This document shows positions 1 to 8,030 of a DNA stretch of 16,163 nt, one piece after another (within the stretch, counting starts at the first letter, position 1; each line of letters begins with the position of its first letter). The stretch lies in the NCBI GenBank assembly GCA_003833135.1, contig QZLH01000493.1, forward strand, positions 33,956-50,118, written 5' to 3'. The notes beneath the pieces were generated by a model. The model was not told where the DNA came from and did not search any database. It saw only the letters and a program-made list of their open reading frames with translations. Position numbers and translations under genes: made by a program. The stretch is from Oehlia diaphana. Lineage: Eukaryota > Glomeromycota > Glomeromycetes > Glomerales > Glomeraceae.

Positions 1-240
1 GTGGTTCTTTTGGTGGAGGTGTTGGTGGTATTGGTGGTGGTTCCTTTGGTGGTTCTTTTGGTGGAGGTGTTGGTGGTGTTGGTGGTGGTTCCTTTGGTGG
101 TTCTTTTGGTGGAGGTGTTGGTGGTGTTGGTGGTGGTTCCTTTGGTGGTTCCTTTGTTGGTGGTGTTGGTGGTGGTTCCTTTGGTGGTCCTTTTGGTGGA
201 GGTGTTGGTGGAGGTGTTGGTGGTGGAGGTGTTGGCGCTT
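1..240. repeat. GC-rich minisatellite, 48-bp unit, coding for the proline-rich tail
   Basis: Units start at positions 1, 49 and 97 with a 48-bp period and only isolated substitutions (for example A for G at 30). A shortened 39-bp variant covers about 145-183, and degenerate GGTGGAGGTGTT-type units continue to about 240. All lengths are multiples of 3, so the array keeps the minus-strand reading frame and adds or removes 16 or 13 residues per step. The array continues beyond position 1. Confidence 0.9.
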
Positions 241-544
241 TTGATGGAGGTGATGTCTTTGAAGTAGGTGTAGGAGGAAGAGGTGAAATTATAGTTTTTA
301 TAGATGTCTGTATAAAAGTAGATGTACATCCTAAAGTTCCTTTTAATATTGTTCCACAAGGTATGTTACATTCGTTAAGTTCACATTGACCGCCCTTGAA
401 TCTGCAATCACAAATTTTCTTAAAACAGTCATTACAAGGATCCTGTTGTCTCTCTTGAAAAGTGCTATAGGTTGATGATGTTGTAATTAATATCAGTATT
501 ATGAATATGAGTACGTGTTTATGCTTAAATCCGAAATAAGCCAT
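1..544 (-). CDS. Secreted cysteine- and proline-rich repeat protein, 5' part (3' end outside window)
   Basis: The ATG is at 544-542 and the frame stays open for 181 codons to the window edge without an intron. Residues 1-10 are polar and basic (KHKH), residues 11-20 are a hydrophobic core of V/L/I/F, and a small polar stretch (TTSSTYS) follows, which together make a good signal peptide. Residues 37-73 carry eight cysteines (37, 40, 45, 47, 54, 59, 63, 73), probably four disulfides. From about residue 88 the protein becomes Pro/Thr-rich, then settles into 16-residue repeats of the type PPKEPPPTPPTPPPKE. I do not recognise a named family. The architecture (signal peptide, small disulfide knot, extended proline-rich tail) suits a cell-wall or apoplastic protein, by inference. 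The strand is certain because only the minus frame has a start, signal peptide and cysteine pattern; the Val/Leu-rich plus-strand frame is its shadow. Confidence 0.8.
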   Translation of the reverse strand, partial: MAYFGFKHKHVLIFIILILITTSSTYSTFQERQQDPCNDCFKKICDCRFKGGQCELNECNIPCGTILKGTLGCTSTFIQTSIKTIISPLPPTPTSKTSPPSKAPTPPPPTPPPTPPPKGPPKEPPPTPPTKEPPKEPPPTPPTPPPKEPPKEPPPTPPTPPPKEPPKEPPPIPPTPPPKEP

Positions 545-1541
545 ATTGAATAATTTTAAGTTTTTTAAACTTGAGATTTATTATTGATTCGTTTTTGACT
601 TCTTTATATACATTTTTAAAAGTGATACTGCGCATATATATAATATTAATAGTTATATTTATTTGTGTGTTTCCAACTAATCACAAAGCAATAATATCCC
701 CCCCCAAAAAAATCATTCATTTAAATGATTATATTTTTTTTTTTCTCTATTATTGTAAAATTATCACAATAAAAAGATATAAATAGATAATGATGAAATT
801 TATTAATTATTTTAAAATATAATATTAGAAACTTTAATGCATGTAAATCTTCCAAAAAAAAAAAAGTGTTTTAATATTCATTGAATATTTTAATCCAAAT
901 TAAAATCAGGAAATCGTATCATCACAAAGGAAAATTTTCATAAATCAATGATCATATTTGGTATGATAATCAAGCCTTAAATACGGTTTTTGGATTTTTT
1001 AAGTAGATCATCGATAAATGAAGTTCTACTTTTGTAAAAAGATAATCGAATTTTTTTTTATTATTTCCTTTTTTGTTTTCATCTAAGATAAATTGAACTT
1101 AAAATGTTCTATGTTTTATCCAAAATAAGTTGATCATTTGATCAACATCCTAGATAGAAGCTTTCTTCTTTCTTTTTTGTCGCAAACATTTGAATGATTA
1201 AATGGATGTTCCGAATTGAGAAATTGTGCATTATATCTTTCTTTCTTTGAAGTTTATTATTATGATTATTTTTACAGATTCTAAAACCCGGCCAATCAAA
1301 ATAAACCAATTTTTATAATTTATAAAGTAGGCTTCTAAAAAGTCTGAACGCGTTTAAAATATGAAATGATTTTTTTTAACCGTTTTAAGTTTTTTTTGAC
1401 TTATTCCAACTTTTACGAGTATTATCAATTTAATTGTCAAAAAACCGTAATTTTATCTTAAATTCGATTTCTTGTATAAATATAATGAAGTACGAAATAA
1501 AATTTTTCTTCTTTTACATAAACTAATGTATACAGCTGTAA
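545..1541. other. AT-rich intergenic stretch, no supported gene
   Basis: This is the upstream flank of the secreted-protein gene, and its promoter must lie in the first few hundred bases, but no convincing motif stands out. There is a C7A6 homopolymer pair near 700 and several poly-T runs. The open frame at 571-786 has no ATG start and reads as low-complexity hydrophobic residues, so I do not call it a gene. The left copy of a diverged direct repeat starts at 916. Confidence 0.6.
916..1240 (+). repeat. Diverged direct repeat, copy 1
   Basis: The first 40 bases (GTATCATCACAAAG through CATAAATCAATGATCAT) are almost identical to 1772-1811. Further matches follow in the same order: AAGATAATCGA (about 1039), ATTATTTCCTTTTTTGTTTT (about 1060), AATTGA-CTT, and AAATGGATG with a following ATTAT. 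Copy 2 is longer because of insertions. The right boundary is approximate. Confidence 0.6.
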
Positions 1542-1700
1542 CTAGATTTGTTTAAAGAAGTGAACCAGTTCTTGGTTCCGACTCAGCTTCCGGCTGCTCA
1601 AACTGCCGTTCCTATTTGGTGATGGTGGAGGTACGCATTTTTGTATCGGTGGCGGTGGTAAATTTGAATGTAACACAAAGTTGCGATGATGATGTGTATA
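1542..1700 (-). pseudogene. GC-rich coding-like island, possible decayed terminal exon
   Basis: About 1555-1680 is near 50 percent GC by eye, in DNA that is otherwise mostly A and T. The minus strand is open for 52 codons between a TGA (1701-1703) and a TAG (1542-1544). It encodes a histidine run, a PPPP block, a second Pro block (CVPPPSP), a Ser/Arg/Asn segment and an end reading ELVHFFKQI. It lacks an ATG, so if it was coding it was a terminal exon. The plus strand also has a shorter open stretch, so the strand is not certain. Family not recognised. Confidence 0.35.
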
Positions 1701-2347
1701 TCATTTATCGTTATACAATTGTTGTGTAACAATATTAAGTAAGCAACGCCAGAAGGTACACTCATCGTTGTGTATCATCACAAAGAAAAATTTTTCATAA
1801 ATCAATGATCATTTTTGACATAGCGAAATCTATGGTTTTTGAGTTCACTACATAAATCACAATAAATGAAGTCCCAATTTGTCAAAAAAAGATAATCGAC
1901 TATGACTTTATTTTCAGTTCCCAACATTTATAAATAAGTTGAAATATATAATTATTTCCTTTTTTGTTTTTTATTTGAAATAAATTGAGTTTCATCCAAA
2001 AATAAATTAAATATTCAGATATAAGGTTTCTGTGTCCATGCAATTACACATTCTTGCTTTGGTCCTCCATTGCCGCAATTATCATGTGATCGATTAAATA
2101 AAATAAATGGATGACCCGATATAAGAAATTTAAATAACTCGTTCTCCGCATTATTAAATTACCTTAATTGTACCTTCATTTTTAAAGATATTCTTATCGA
2201 AATCAACAATAGATAAAAGTGATAAATGCGCGAAAAGATGTAATTTTATATTTGGTGTAGGTGAATAATTATGATTTTTGAAAGATGACGAAGGTAATAA
2301 ATATTCATGTAATTTTTTAGCGAAATTCATCTTAAATCACTCACGAG
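1701..2347. other. AT-rich intergenic stretch
   Basis: No gene is supported here. Most of it is copy 2 of the direct repeat. Positions 2340-2347 are the left target-site duplication of the neighbouring MITE. Confidence 0.6.
1772..2165 (+). repeat. Diverged direct repeat, copy 2
   Basis: This matches 916-1240 in the same orientation and order: the GTATCATCACAAAG...AATGATCAT core, AAAAAGATAATCGA at about 1885, ATTATTTCCTTTTTTGTTTT at about 1951, and AAATGGATGACCCGA-AAGAAAT near 2105. It is longer than copy 1 owing to insertions such as the segment around 1895-1945. It could be an old segmental duplication or two remnants of one mobile element. Confidence 0.6.
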
Positions 2348-2452
2348 TAGGGATGGCAACGGTTATGATCATAACCGTTTAACCGACCGTTTAACCAATT
2401 TTTAACCGACCATAACCGACCATAACCGACCGTTGTCATACCTACTCACGAG
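2340..2452. mobile_element. hAT-type MITE, 97 bp, with perfect 8-bp target-site duplication
   Basis: The element runs 2348-2444. It begins TAGGGATGGCAACGGT and ends with the inverted counterpart ACGGT... read as TAGGTATGACAACGGT, which matches 14 of 16 bases. It is flanked on both sides by CTCACGAG (2340-2347 and 2445-2452). An 8-bp duplication and ends of the form TAGGG are the signature of the hAT superfamily. The interior is mostly copies of AACCGACC(G/A)T and a perfect 20-bp palindrome centred on GATC (2359-2378). It has no coding capacity, so it would need a transposase from elsewhere. A longer element with the same end starts at 15919. Confidence 0.88.
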
Positions 2453-3304
2453 TCTGTATTAGTCTGTATTAATAGCAATAAAATTATTTCACGCGCATGC
2501 TTTAGAGATTTTCTTAATATCCGAAAAACAGTTCATAATAATTACGATAATCTACTTGGACTATGACGTTATGGTTTAGTAGAAGTATCAGGAAAAATTA
2601 GAATCTACGTAAATTTTGAACAATGAAAATATAAAACAAATCATGAGATATTTTTTAACGCTAATGATTAGCCCACTTTGTCGTAACGAGTTTTATCGTT
2701 TGGCCGGCAAAATAAAGTTGCAGAACATAAATAAATAAAAAAATACTTGGCTATTTTTATAACTTCAGATTAACGTAATATAATAGTGATATAGTTGATG
2801 ATGAAAAGATTGTAGGCAGTAAAAGATTTTAAATATTTTATGGTGTGAAACGAAGGTATAATTTTTTAGTAAGAATAAATAATAAATTTGATACTTGTAT
2901 TTGTAAAAATTTTTATATTTTATAAAAATTATATATGAACCTCGTAAATTTTTATAATTTATAAAAATTCCTCGTAATAATTTAATTTAATTTATTATTG
3001 AGAAAAATATGAAGAAATACGAAAGTATAAAAAGAAATAATGGATGGACTTGTTTGTCCTGATAAATGTATTAAATTCAATAAATGACTATATTTTTTAT
3101 TTTATTTTAATACATTGATAACTTACCCGGGTAATTACTCAAACCAAAAATTTAAACTCTGCCAGAATTAAGATGTTAACTCTGGCCAGAATTTGACAAT
3201 AACCATATAAACATGTGATCGTTCAGTTCGTTCACCATAAAATTAAATTTTTTATAAAATTTCAAAAATTATAATTTTCGGCCATTCTTCATATATCTTC
3301 ACCA
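2453..3304. other. AT-rich intergenic stretch
   Basis: No gene is supported here. A tandem AGTCTGTATT pair follows the MITE duplication. Two AT-only palindromes (2908-2930, stem 10; 2947-2969, stem 11) lie side by side, but they are weak evidence at this base composition. At 3158-3192 the words ACTCTG(G)CCAGAATT occur twice. Confidence 0.5.
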
Positions 3305-3442
3305 TTATATTCTTTTCCATTTTGTCTCTAAAAAAGTCAAATATTTAACCCTTTCTTTTTTCATATGTTCTTTTGCATAATACAAAATATTTTCATTTTT
3401 ACTGTATTAGATCATATTTCTAATTAACAATTTCTCTATAAA
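3305..3442 (-). pseudogene. C-terminal fragment of an F-box-like family gene
   Basis: Read on the minus strand, one frame gives FIEKLLIRNMI, a TAA, then NENILYYAKEHMKKERVKYL before a final stop. This aligns without gaps, apart from a one-residue slip, to residues 459-494 of the intact neighbour at 3885-5510 (FIKKLIIGHIM..., DENILFYIKEYIMKKEKVKYL). Homology fades into decayed sequence on both sides. It lies about 0.44 kb downstream of that gene in the same orientation, as expected for the tail of a deleted tandem copy. Confidence 0.75.
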
Positions 3443-3776
3443 ATATATAAGAAAAAAATTATAAAAATTTATTAAAATTATTTGATTTTAATAAGGAATT
3501 ATTAACTTTAGGATTGCGCATGATCCAGTTAATCTACAATTCTTGACCATAACAAAGATAAAGTTTAATTTAATTTAACTAGTAATCTTTTTAAAAAAAT
3601 ATTCGTGTGAATTTTCTTTCTTTTAATATTAAACAAATTATCAAAAAAAACAATTGTGTGAATTTTTCTTCCCTTAAACAATGGTTGCCAAAATTCAAAA
3701 TACAAAAAATTTGTAATTTCATTATTTATCAATAATTAAAAAATTTTTATTTTATATTTTTATTTTTAACGTGTAG
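3443..3776. other. AT-rich spacer between F-box fragment and coiled-coil open frame
   Basis: It probably holds further unrecognisable sequence of the decayed F-box copy at its left end. A direct repeat of the type TGTGTGAATTTT(T)CTT occurs near 3606 and 3655. The last 50 bases are pyrimidine-rich and end in CGTGTAG, a usable splice acceptor for the plus-strand open frame that follows. Confidence 0.4.
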
Positions 3777-3929
3777 ACGAAGCTGAGAAGTAATAATACA
3801 AAGCAAGAGATTGAAGAGATGAAAGAAATTAAAGAGGAGGTAGAAAATAATCGCAAAGAATTAGAGAAAACTAAACTCAGGTCTTTAATTATTAAAATCA
3901 TCTATAAAATCATATACATCAATATATAA
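3777..3929 (+). pseudogene. Orphan coiled-coil-encoding exon or exon remnant
   Basis: From 3777 the plus strand is open for 50 codons to a TAA at 3927-3929. The first 35 residues are strongly charged and helical (KQEIEEMKEIKEEVENNRKE), typical of a coiled coil and unlike chance translation of AT-rich DNA. A T-rich tract and TAG acceptor precede it, and CTCAG-GTCTTT at 3876-3886 could be a donor, which would make a 104-bp internal exon (3777-3880). No start codon or partner exon is visible nearby. It runs tail to tail into the 3' end of the F-box gene and overlaps it by 45 bp if read to the stop. Confidence 0.35.
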
Positions 3930-5510
3930 ATCAAAGAATTTTCTAACTATAATATTATGTAATTTAAATTCTTTTACTTCGTCTTTTAAATAAAATAATT
4001 CATTTTCCAAATCATCATCAAACATAATAGCCAAATATTTAACCTTTTCCTTCTTCATAATATATTCCTTTATATAAAATAATATATTTTCATCCTTAAT
4101 TTGCATAATATGTCCAATTATTAATTTCTTAATAAAAGTATTTTGTGAATTTTTTAAAAATATTTTCAGATCACTTATATTAAATAAAAGAGTTAAACAT
4201 AAATATTCTAATTTAGAAGGAAGAACTTGTCCTAAATTTTGTAATACACTTGAACTTAAACCAGCACAATCATCGTGAAAATCTATTTCAATAGTAAGAT
4301 AATTAATACTATGTTGATTATTTTTAATAAATAAATAAATATTAATATCATCAGGTATACCCGAATCAAAATATTTAATCTTTGTACAATATTTCATAAT
4401 TAATTTAAATAATTGTCGTCTCGGTCCATCATATTCGTCACTCATAAGTCCAAATCCAAAATTTTCTAAACAATTACTAAACTTCTCTAATAGTAATTGT
4501 AATGACTCAATATGTAATATTTCATCCATAAACAAAGATCTCAATTTAAAAGGTTTTTTAACCTTAATAATTTGTTTAACAAAATCAGGATTTAAAGAAC
4601 GACAATAAATAAGATGAATAGATTCTAAAACATTCAATTGATCAAAAACTTCTTGTAAAATACTAACTACATTCTTAAAATCAGTGTAATGAAATATAAT
4701 TGTATTTAAAGTATTTGAACAATTAGAATTTTTTAATGATAATAATAGATTATGTAAAATAGGATTAGATTCAAATGAAATTTTTTTGATATTATGTTGT
4801 GAAACAATCATTTGTGATGAATATTTTTCAATTAATGAACAATTACTGATATCATAAATAAAAAATTTTAAAAAAATTGATGAGATTGAATTACAATTAG
4901 AATATAAAAATTTTAAAAATGTAATAATAGTATTTTCAAATGGAATATCATCATTACTGTCCAATTTTAAATTTCTGATGTTGCATGTAAAATTTGGATT
5001 TTGTAAAATTAGGTCCATATTTTCATATAAGTATTTATGATCAATAACCGTAGGTAGTACAACTTCAAAAGAATGTAAAATTCCTTCATTTTCAATGAAT
5101 ACTTCAAATAAACACCTATAAACTAAGCTTTCTAGTTCCTCATTGCATTTACCCACTGAAGTAGAGACCCATTTTTTAGTAGAACAACAAACTTTATATG
5201 TATCCAAGTATTTAATAAAACTGGGATAATTGAATAATGTGTTTGAAAGTAATAATTTATCATTAATTCCATATTCAGTAAATTTTGCTTTGCTATCTTC
5301 ATTTAAAAAGCATAAATAAGTTCCAATACAACGATAATTTTGATTATGAATTGAAAAAGGATCTTCCCATAATAATGGAATGGATAGACGACACCATAAT
5401 CTATTAACTAAAATACATGAATATAATGTTGATAAATCTTTTCTAAAATATTGTATAATTTCATCTGTTAATTCAGGTAAATCCCCTGAAAGTACTTTTG
5501 AGCATGCCAT
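3885..5510 (-). CDS. F-box-like / leucine-rich-repeat-like protein, copy A (541 aa)
   Basis: Single-exon gene. Residues 10-52 fit an F-box: LPEL at 11-14, then DEIIQYF, DLSTLYSCILVNRLW and IPLLWEDPF. F-box proteins bind Skp1 and bring substrates to an SCF (Skp1-cullin-F-box) ubiquitin ligase. The rest is about 490 residues of irregular leucine-rich segments, the usual place for the substrate-binding repeats, although no canonical LRR consensus is clear. Residues 451-460 (FLKNSQNTFI) and the lysine-rich helix around 479-492 are conserved in copy B. The start is chosen because MACSK aligns with MTCSK in copy B and MACLK in the pseudogene, and AACATGG is a good initiation context. The upstream 140 bp match those upstream of the plus-strand pseudogene. 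The product probably acts in the cytosol or nucleus; its substrate cannot be told. Confidence 0.85.
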   Translation of the reverse strand: MACSKVLSGDLPELTDEIIQYFRKDLSTLYSCILVNRLWCRLSIPLLWEDPFSIHNQNYRCIGTYLCFLNEDSKAKFTEYGINDKLLLSNTLFNYPSFIKYLDTYKVCCSTKKWVSTSVGKCNEELESLVYRCLFEVFIENEGILHSFEVVLPTVIDHKYLYENMDLILQNPNFTCNIRNLKLDSNDDIPFENTIITFLKFLYSNCNSISSIFLKFFIYDISNCSLIEKYSSQMIVSQHNIKKISFESNPILHNLLLSLKNSNCSNTLNTIIFHYTDFKNVVSILQEVFDQLNVLESIHLIYCRSLNPDFVKQIIKVKKPFKLRSLFMDEILHIESLQLLLEKFSNCLENFGFGLMSDEYDGPRRQLFKLIMKYCTKIKYFDSGIPDDINIYLFIKNNQHSINYLTIEIDFHDDCAGLSSSVLQNLGQVLPSKLEYLCLTLLFNISDLKIFLKNSQNTFIKKLIIGHIMQIKDENILFYIKEYIMKKEKVKYLAIMFDDDLENELFYLKDEVKEFKLHNIIVRKFFDLYIDVYDFIDDFNN

Positions 5511-5940
5511 GTTATTAAAAGAAAAGGGAAGGGAGGTTGCTTTCGTTTCAATAATGAAATAAAAATTTATAAAATTTCATAGTTGTACAACTTTCCATAA
5601 AAAGGCAACAAAAGAACCATAAATTTCATGTAAATCATTCCTTTTTTTTTATTAATTCCGCACCACATGACACCCATGGAGTATAAGGTTAGATCTTTTG
5701 TCAATCGGTGTACAACATACGGCAAGTGTTATGAAATGATACAAATGATCTAAATGTCACTTGGCAAATATTTATTACCAAACTAATTCTAAACTTCTAA
5801 GGTTAATTCTAAACTGCTAAACTAATTTTAAATTTCTGATTGGTTTATATAATGCAAATAGATATTATATACTGTGTATATTATATAGTTTAAAATTAAA
5901 GGTTAGGTTATCAAATAAAATCAAGTAATTTCCATTTAGG
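5511..5940. promoter_or_regulatory. Upstream region of F-box gene A, partly duplicated at the pseudogene
   Basis: Read on the minus strand, about 5642 to 5511 contains in order GGAATGATTTACATG, TTGTTGCCTTTTTATGGA, TTGTACAAC and TTGAAACGAAA before the ATG. The same blocks in the same order stand at 10608-10735 before the pseudogene ATG. This shows the 5' UTR and probably the core promoter were copied with the gene. Farther out (5650-5940) nothing is recognisable except AT-rich DNA with a TATATTATATA stretch. Confidence 0.55.
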
Positions 5941-6091
5941 CTAACATGTTAGATGAATATCATGATCACCTACTTCAAAATCATATGTTCTTTCATTAGA
6001 TTCACCATTTGATTTATACCATATCGATCCAATCTTCAATTATTTTGTCAGTAATATTTTCAGAGATACCATCAATATTATCATCAAATTC
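5941..6091 (-). pseudogene. Decayed coding fragment, family unrecognised
   Basis: On the minus strand one frame reads EFDDNIDGISENITDKIIED and ends WIDMV with a stop. A frame shifted at that point continues YKSNGESNERTYDFEVGDHD to a TAG at 5941-5943. Both halves have an acidic, coding-like composition and abut exactly at the frame change, so I read them as one gene broken by a small indel. There is no start codon and the 5' part is missing. It may derive from a transposon or gag-like gene, but that is a guess. Confidence 0.4.
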
Positions 6092-6621
6092 TTAAATATA
6101 ATTAATGATTGTCACTTAAAAATAACATGTGTTCATTTTATTATCATTTGTCACTTGCAAATGACATTTTTTAAATGATATAATTCTTATGTCATTAAGA
6201 TTAACGTTATCCTGATAAATTAAAAAAAAATTATCCAGATTATCCAGTTCGAATATAAATCCAGATATATCAGGATAGAAACTGAAATCGGAGAAGATTA
6301 TATATAAGAAATTTTTTCATCAATTGATCTTAACAAATAAAAATTAGTAGTATTGACATAATATTTTTAATAAATTAGTGATACTTTATTAATTTTAAAT
6401 AAAATAAAATTTTAATTTCGGCCGGTACCATGATTTTGCCTGAATTATGTCAATTTTTTGAAAAATTTGAGAAGTATAAAATTTTGACAATAAGTACATT
6501 ATTATAAATAATGAAAGGTTAGGCATAAAACTAATTAGTTTTGTATATTACTATTCTGTAGCTTAAAATTAATCAATTCAACCTACCTATTAAAAAAAAA
6601 ATACGGTATTTTTAAATCATG
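6092..6621. other. AT-rich intergenic stretch with small inverted-repeat element
   Basis: No gene is supported here. Apart from the 70-bp element at 6208-6277, it holds repeated TGTCACTT / CAAATGACA words (6112-6170) and the motif CGGCCGGTACC near 6419. Confidence 0.4.
6208..6277. repeat. Short inverted-repeat element built on ATCC(A)GAT words
   Basis: TATCCTGATA (6208-6217) and its exact reverse complement TATCAGGATA (6268-6277) bound 70 bp. The interior repeats TTATCCAGAT, ATTATCCAG and AATCCAGAT. The words resemble the ATCCGGAT words at 7134-7193 with CG changed to CA, as expected from cytosine deamination. Confidence 0.4.
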
Positions 6622-6777
6622 GATTGACAGTAACTTGGGCCAAACGTATAATGGCGGTAATTTACAAAAATCCCAAATTTCGTTTAACTGGGATACTTCT
6701 GCCTCTTGAGTCTTGACAAAATGTCAATTTCGTAAAATTCGGGCTGGCATTACAGACGGCTCGAATTACTGCCAATC
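6622..6777. mobile_element. MITE-like element, 156 bp, 20-bp terminal inverted repeats
   Basis: The left end is GATTGACAGTAACTTGGGCC (6622-6641). The right end, read inward on the other strand, is GATTGGCAGTAATTCGAGCC (6758-6777). They match at 16 of 20 positions and all four differences are transitions. There is no open frame. A clear target-site duplication is not visible, so the superfamily is uncertain. If the true end is CAGTAA it would resemble Tc1/mariner-type ends, but the flanking TA is not present. Confidence 0.6.
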
Positions 6778-6848
6778 ATCAAATATTATTTAGCGAGATA
6801 GGTTTATATGATTTATTTTAATAAACTAGGAAACGGTGAACCGTTACG

Positions 6849-7027
6849 TAGTCCAGAGCTTATCAGTATATAGGTAGATAATCACATGCTTAATTAAGCG
6901 ATCAAGATAATTTTGTGTAATATAAGAACCAATTAAACGTCGACTCAAAGAACAAGCGGACGGACGACGGGATAATTTGTACTACCACGGCTAGAACATA
7001 TAGAGTCCTTCGCTACGCTCTGGACTA
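6849..7027. repeat. Inverted-repeat element with 11-bp perfect ends, GC-richer right half
   Basis: TAGTCCAGAGC (6849-6859) is the exact reverse complement of GCTCTGGACTA (7017-7027). The 179-bp interval includes a GC-rich part (about 6940-7020) that differs sharply from its surroundings. The right end also contains its own near-palindrome, AGAGTCCTTCGCTACGCTCTGGACT. No coding frame and no target-site duplication were seen. Confidence 0.45.
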
Positions 7028-7133
7028 ATGATAATTAATAGATAATATTTAAATAAATAAGTATTATTTAAATGATTTAAAAATTATTTTTATAATTTTT
7101 TTTATCCGAATAACAGGTTAAACGGATATTTTC

Positions 7134-7210
7134 TATCCGGATATTTATCCGGATGAAAACCGTGGTATCTTTCTTTATTTTGTATATCCGGATACCACGG
7201 TTTTTATCCG
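7134..7210. repeat. Strong hairpin with 20-bp stem, beside ATCCGGAT repeats
   Basis: The left arm 7150-7169 (CGGATGAAAACCGTGGTATC) pairs with the right arm 7191-7210, with one G/A difference in 20, around a 21-nt loop. TATCCGGAT(A) occurs at 7134, 7147 and 7185. At this stem length and composition it is not chance. It is probably a short foldback (MITE-like) element, though it is shorter than most. Nearby genes are more than 800 bp away, so a terminator role is unlikely. Confidence 0.7.
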
Positions 7211-7261
7211 TACACGATCAAAACACTAATTTAAATGTCATTTAAAGTCATTGAAAATTAG

Positions 7262-7468
7262 TCAAATGACAATGTCATTTAACATCACTAAGTCAGAGTT
7301 TTCTTGCAGAAACGCTAGAGATGCACATTCTTGATCAGTATGTTCTTTGTTTATTGAGAAGTAACTTTTTGACAAACTAAATGCATTAGTGTCAGTAGAA
7401 TGGCAGTAGAATGACAATATACTGTCGTCCATAGTAATTTTTTTTTGTCTTTGATATAAATAAGTCAA
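7262..7468 (-). CDS. Small open frame, doubtful gene (68 codons; internal ATG at 7432)
   Basis: The minus strand is open for 68 codons. From the internal ATG at 7432 it reads MDDSILSFYCHSTDTNAFSL and ends LVMLNDIVI. The residue mix is less biased than neighbouring junk frames, but I recognise no domain, signal peptide or partner exon. Its stop lies in the palindrome AAATGACA-A-TGTCATTT (7264-7280), so the 3' end may be formed by an inserted element. Confidence 0.22.
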   Translation of the reverse strand: MTYLYQRQKKITMDDSILSFYCHSTDTNAFSLSKSYFSINKEHTDQECASLAFLQENSDLVMLNDIVI

Positions 7469-8030
7469 TTTAAATGTGATATGAATAGTATTGCAAAACC
7501 ATTTGGTGCAATATAAAGAAGTTAGTTTGTATTTTCATTTAAATTATCTTTTAAAAAGTACCATTTCTATAATGCTAATAAAGATTATTATAATGTTTTT
7601 ACATTAACCAGATAACTTAACTGTTTTCTGGTATTTTGAACACTGGAAACTTAATGATCGTAAAGAAAGGAAAAGAATCGAGACAATATTTACCTATCTA
7701 AACAAAATTGATTACATGAATGATTTGGCCTTTGAACTCTATTTAGTAATTGGTTTGTTAATAAATGAAGTTTTCATTAAACAGTAAATCTATATAATCA
7801 TAAATTTGTATTTCAATCATTCTTTCCCCTTAGAGAAAGAAGTTAGATTTTGCACTCGTGTAAAGTTTAACATTGGATGAAATCTTTTTATAGATACGAT
7901 TAGAGTATGATAAAATTGTGTATAACTCATAATCAAATAAATTTTATGTATGATCGTCTGAAATCCAAGTCACGTTATATAGAAAAATATATAAAAAAAA
8001 AATTTTATTTAATTTATGTACATTTAACTA
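7469..8030. other. AT-rich intergenic stretch downstream of F-box gene B
   Basis: No gene is supported here. The open frame 7907-8101 is lysine- and asparagine-rich low-complexity sequence overlapping the end of gene B on the other strand, and I reject it. Confidence 0.5.

Noticed and set aside
1..267. Val/Leu-rich open frame on the plus strand
   Set aside because: It is the complement of the minus-strand proline repeat; only the minus strand has a signal peptide, cysteine pattern and start.
571..786. 71-codon open frame, hydrophobic
   Set aside because: It starts with TTG, not ATG, and reads as low-complexity Ile/Phe/Tyr/Lys from AT-rich DNA.
2908..2969. Two AT-only palindromes with 10- and 11-bp stems
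   Set aside because: At this base composition such palindromes arise often; no element ends or duplications were seen.
5380..5562. 60-codon plus-strand open frame
   Set aside because: It is antisense to the conserved F-box part of gene A and has no features of its own.
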